Shown in pieces: positions 61,499 through 64,000 of a stretch of DNA of 64,000 bases (within the stretch, counting starts at the first letter, position 1; every line of letters begins with the position of its first letter). The notes beneath the pieces are model-generated. The model saw nothing but the letters and a program-made list of their open reading frames with translations, was not told where the DNA came from and made no database searches. The position numbers were made by a program, and so were the translations under genes. The stretch is from Komagataella phaffii GS115 (lineage: Eukaryota > Ascomycota > Pichiomycetes > Pichiales > Pichiaceae): assembly GCF_000027005.1 (NCBI RefSeq), contig NC_012965.1, forward strand, positions 1,289,001 to 1,353,000. The letters run 5' to 3'.

Positions 61499-61805
61499 AT
61501 GGCAGGCCACGGACCACACTGTAAGTGCTATATTACATTCGAAACTTTTTGCAGCAAGAATTACTAACAGTCGTTTCAAAGTGTTGAGAGAGGACGCCTC
61601 TTTCCAGAGATATGGACAGTTAAGAGACAACCTAGCTACCTACTGGAAGTTCAACAGAAAAGCTGCAAGAAACGTATTCATCTTCTTGGTGGCAGTTCCC
61701 GCAGGTCTAGGTTACTTGGCTTACAATTATGAAGGAAAAACTCCATTCGTTGGCAAAAGAAGAACAGAACCAATTTTTGAACAGGATTATGTTCCACGGA
61801 AGTAG
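61499..61805 (+). CDS. Complex I accessory subunit, NDUFB4/B15-like (one intron, two possible 3' sites)
   Basis: Exon 1 (61499-61520, MAGHGPH) ends at a GTAAGT. The preferred 3' site is TTTCAAAG at 61581, thirteen bases after a perfect TACTAAC branch point (61562-61568), giving an 81-residue protein. An AG at 61554 is also in frame and would give 90 residues, but would leave a 34-nt intron without a branch point. The product has REDASFQRYGQLRDN, a helix with RKAARNVFIFLVAVPAGLGYLAY and a basic tail, matching the fungal B15/NB5M subunit of NADH:ubiquinone oxidoreductase. This fits a yeast with complex I, unlike Saccharomyces. Confidence 0.7.
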
Positions 61806-62053
61806 CACGGGAAACGAACTTTTATTTATTTTACTATTGGATCAACTGATACACCTGTTGTATGTTATTTTTTTTTTCTCATCCGTAAGGAAGAGCCAAA
61901 AGGAAGAACGAAAATACACACGATTTTGTCGTGATTGCTCTGTTACTGTAGGTTTCCTCCTCTTCCCTTTCTCTCCCTTCATTCTTTCCAATAGGCACAC
62001 CTTGAATGTCATTTTTCTCTTGAACTCTGTCTCCCCGTATCGAGCGATAAACG

Positions 62054-62560
62054 CTAATCGTCAATGTCCTCGTAACGGAGCATTAGCAATCGCTTATACT
62101 CGTTCATATCTTCATCCCATAACTGGGCAGCCTGGGCATTCAAAGGAGAACTGTTGTTTGGTTCTCCCAGAAGACTCTGTAAGCTCAGAAGAATTGTCTG
62201 GACGTTATACACGGCAGACCACTTCTCCTTGAGAATATCGAGACAGATGTTTCCACTCATATCCACATTGGGATGCCACATTGGTGATACGAATTTTATA
62301 ACAGGGGCAACGTAAGGATAATTACTGGAAAATTCCAAAGAGATTTTGAAGCGCAGATTTTCATACGGGGTTGCCTTTGGGCCCTCGATGGTACCTTTCC
62401 AGTTAAGCATGTTGGAGTCAGATTCAGGGAAGGCTGAAATACCAGGAGTTTGGGACATCATTAACTGAACCAGTTCGGATTGGAGACGTTTAGTGACCGA
62501 ATGGCCTTCGGGAACGTGGAACTTGTTTCCTTGTACCGTCGATGTGTTGACAGCGCTCAT
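62054..62560 (-). CDS. UBC11: Ubc11/UBE2C-type ubiquitin-conjugating enzyme
   Basis: The start at 62560 gives MSAVNTS... and 168 residues. The E2 core has the HPN box ([14 protein letters not shown]) with the catalytic Cys. The sequence [26 protein letters not shown] is diagnostic for the UBE2C/UbcP4/Ubc11 group that serves the anaphase-promoting complex. The N-terminal extension (residues 1-23) is typical of that group. The frame is open upstream to 62668, but that part lacks E2 homology. Confidence 0.92.
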   Translation of the reverse strand: MSAVNTSTVQGNKFHVPEGHSVTKRLQSELVQLMMSQTPGISAFPESDSNMLNWKGTIEGPKATPYENLRFKISLEFSSNYPYVAPVIKFVSPMWHPNVDMSGNICLDILKEKWSAVYNVQTILLSLQSLLGEPNNSSPLNAQAAQLWDEDMNEYKRLLMLRYEDIDD

Positions 62561-63247
62561 GTCAGGTTTATGGAGGGTTTGTAGAGGATGGATGGAACTT
62601 TTGTGGAAAGTTGCGTAGGTTTCAGAAATAATTATATAGGGATCTACGGTGGTACAAATGACAATCATCTCGATTAGGAAATTGATTAACGATTACCTAA
62701 TGTGGAATACGATAAACATGGAACAATAACAGACCTTGACCATGGAATACCAACGGGTTGGGAGATCAGAGGTCTGTGTAGATATCTGAATAGCACAGTA
62801 GCAAAAGTGGATCCAGTGAAAAAGTCATCCGGAGTCGGTGAAGGCTAGGCAGTGCGATGCAAAATGCATTGATCTGGAACAGATACTGGCAAGCTAAGTC
62901 TCATGCGATAGAGGTACTCGGACACTTATCATGATGGCCACCACCGAAACACCGTGATTAATCTCCAGTGGGCCCTATTTATCAACTAGAGCAGTTTCCG
63001 GTCTAATCAACACGGTTACCAAATGGCCCCGTATAAACTTTAAACCACAACATCCAACATCGAAAACGCGAGCAGTTTGCTTATCAAATAATAACGTAAC
63101 ATTTGTTGCCACCCTTTTCTAGGCAGATGAAATCATCACAAGACACGATCCGCAAACAGCCTTCTCTCAAACTGGCCCTTACTCCTACATGGACTTCGTA
63201 ACCAGTCAGCTATGTTCCACCGTTATGCATTAGATCTATACCCCTAT
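62561..63247. other. Intergenic region between UBC11 and UBC4
   Basis: About 690 bp without a credible gene. It holds the UBC11 promoter on its left and the UBC4 3' end on its right. A GGTGGCAAC (minus strand, near 63109-63117) is one base from the PACE core but lies over 500 bp from the UBC11 start, so I give it little weight. Confidence 0.35.

Positions 63248-64000
<753 letters not shown>

Noticed and set aside
61729..62232. A 167-codon ORF after the complex I gene
   Set aside because: It overlaps the complex I exon in another frame and the antisense of UBC11; no domain.
63109..63117. PACE-like GGTGGCAAC between UBC11 and UBC4
   Set aside because: One mismatch and more than 500 bp from the nearest possible start; likely chance.

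Overview
The window is nuclear DNA of a budding yeast. Genes are densely packed, almost intron-free and on both strands. The few introns are short and 5'-proximal, with GTAAGT donors and TACTAAC-like branch points. Nearly every large ORF is recognisable as a Saccharomycotina orthologue, but the set (a complex I B15-type subunit, MoaA and MoaC of molybdenum-cofactor synthesis, an NSRP1-like protein) excludes Saccharomyces. My best guess is a methylotrophic yeast of the Komagataella (Pichia pastoris) group; this is inferred from gene content and was not checked by a search. The sequence looks like a draft: one run of three Ns and three single-base frameshifts (DLD2-like, QRI1, PAN1), all next to homopolymers or the N run.

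Layout. 1-11.3 kb: DEAH helicase (5' end outside the window), WSC sensor, D-lactate/D-2-hydroxyglutarate dehydrogenase, CUB1-like protein, ASN1, QRI1 and a DUF1746 (Dsc4/Vld1-type) membrane protein. 11.4-19.4 kb: STS1, two unidentified genes, REX2 overlapping an OCA4-type pseudophosphatase tail to tail, then UTP23 and NOC3 sharing a divergent promoter. 19.4-26.9 kb: p24 cargo receptor, MoaC and MoaA, ATG3, RPN4, SEC28 (spliced) and a small mitochondrial-looking protein. 27.3-28.9 kb: a two-gene unit of bacterial type (Hsp31/DJ-1-like protein plus an atypical SDR) whose ORFs overlap by ATGA. 29.2-39.9 kb: phosphoglycerate-mutase-like gene, SREBP-like membrane-anchored bHLH factor, PAN1, NUP42 and a GPI-type wall protein. 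40.4-53.7 kb: GEM1, PRE10 (spliced), coiled-coil protein, PRT1, BOL3, an EH-like protein, an NSRP1-like protein and MIP1. 54-64 kb: VMA4 (spliced), a large basic Ser-rich protein, MRS2-type Mg2+ channel, RPA43, MTW1, complex I subunit (spliced), UBC11 and UBC4.

Functional links. Several genes serve the ubiquitin-proteasome system: RPN4 (its regulator), PRE10 (alpha subunit with a Candida-type Rpn4 box in its promoter), STS1 (proteasome tether), UBC11 and UBC4. The SREBP-like factor and the DUF1746 protein may belong to one sterol/oxygen circuit. UTP23, NOC3, RPA43 and the helicase act in ribosome synthesis. Mitochondrial genes include GEM1, BOL3, MIP1, the MRS2-like channel, the complex I subunit and REX2.

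The strongest leads are the bacterial-type operon inside a yeast chromosome and the MoaA/MoaC pair. In the latter, the conserved MoaC start has no in-frame ATG, and an in-frame candidate intron would fuse it to MoaA, as alternative splicing does in human MOCS1.
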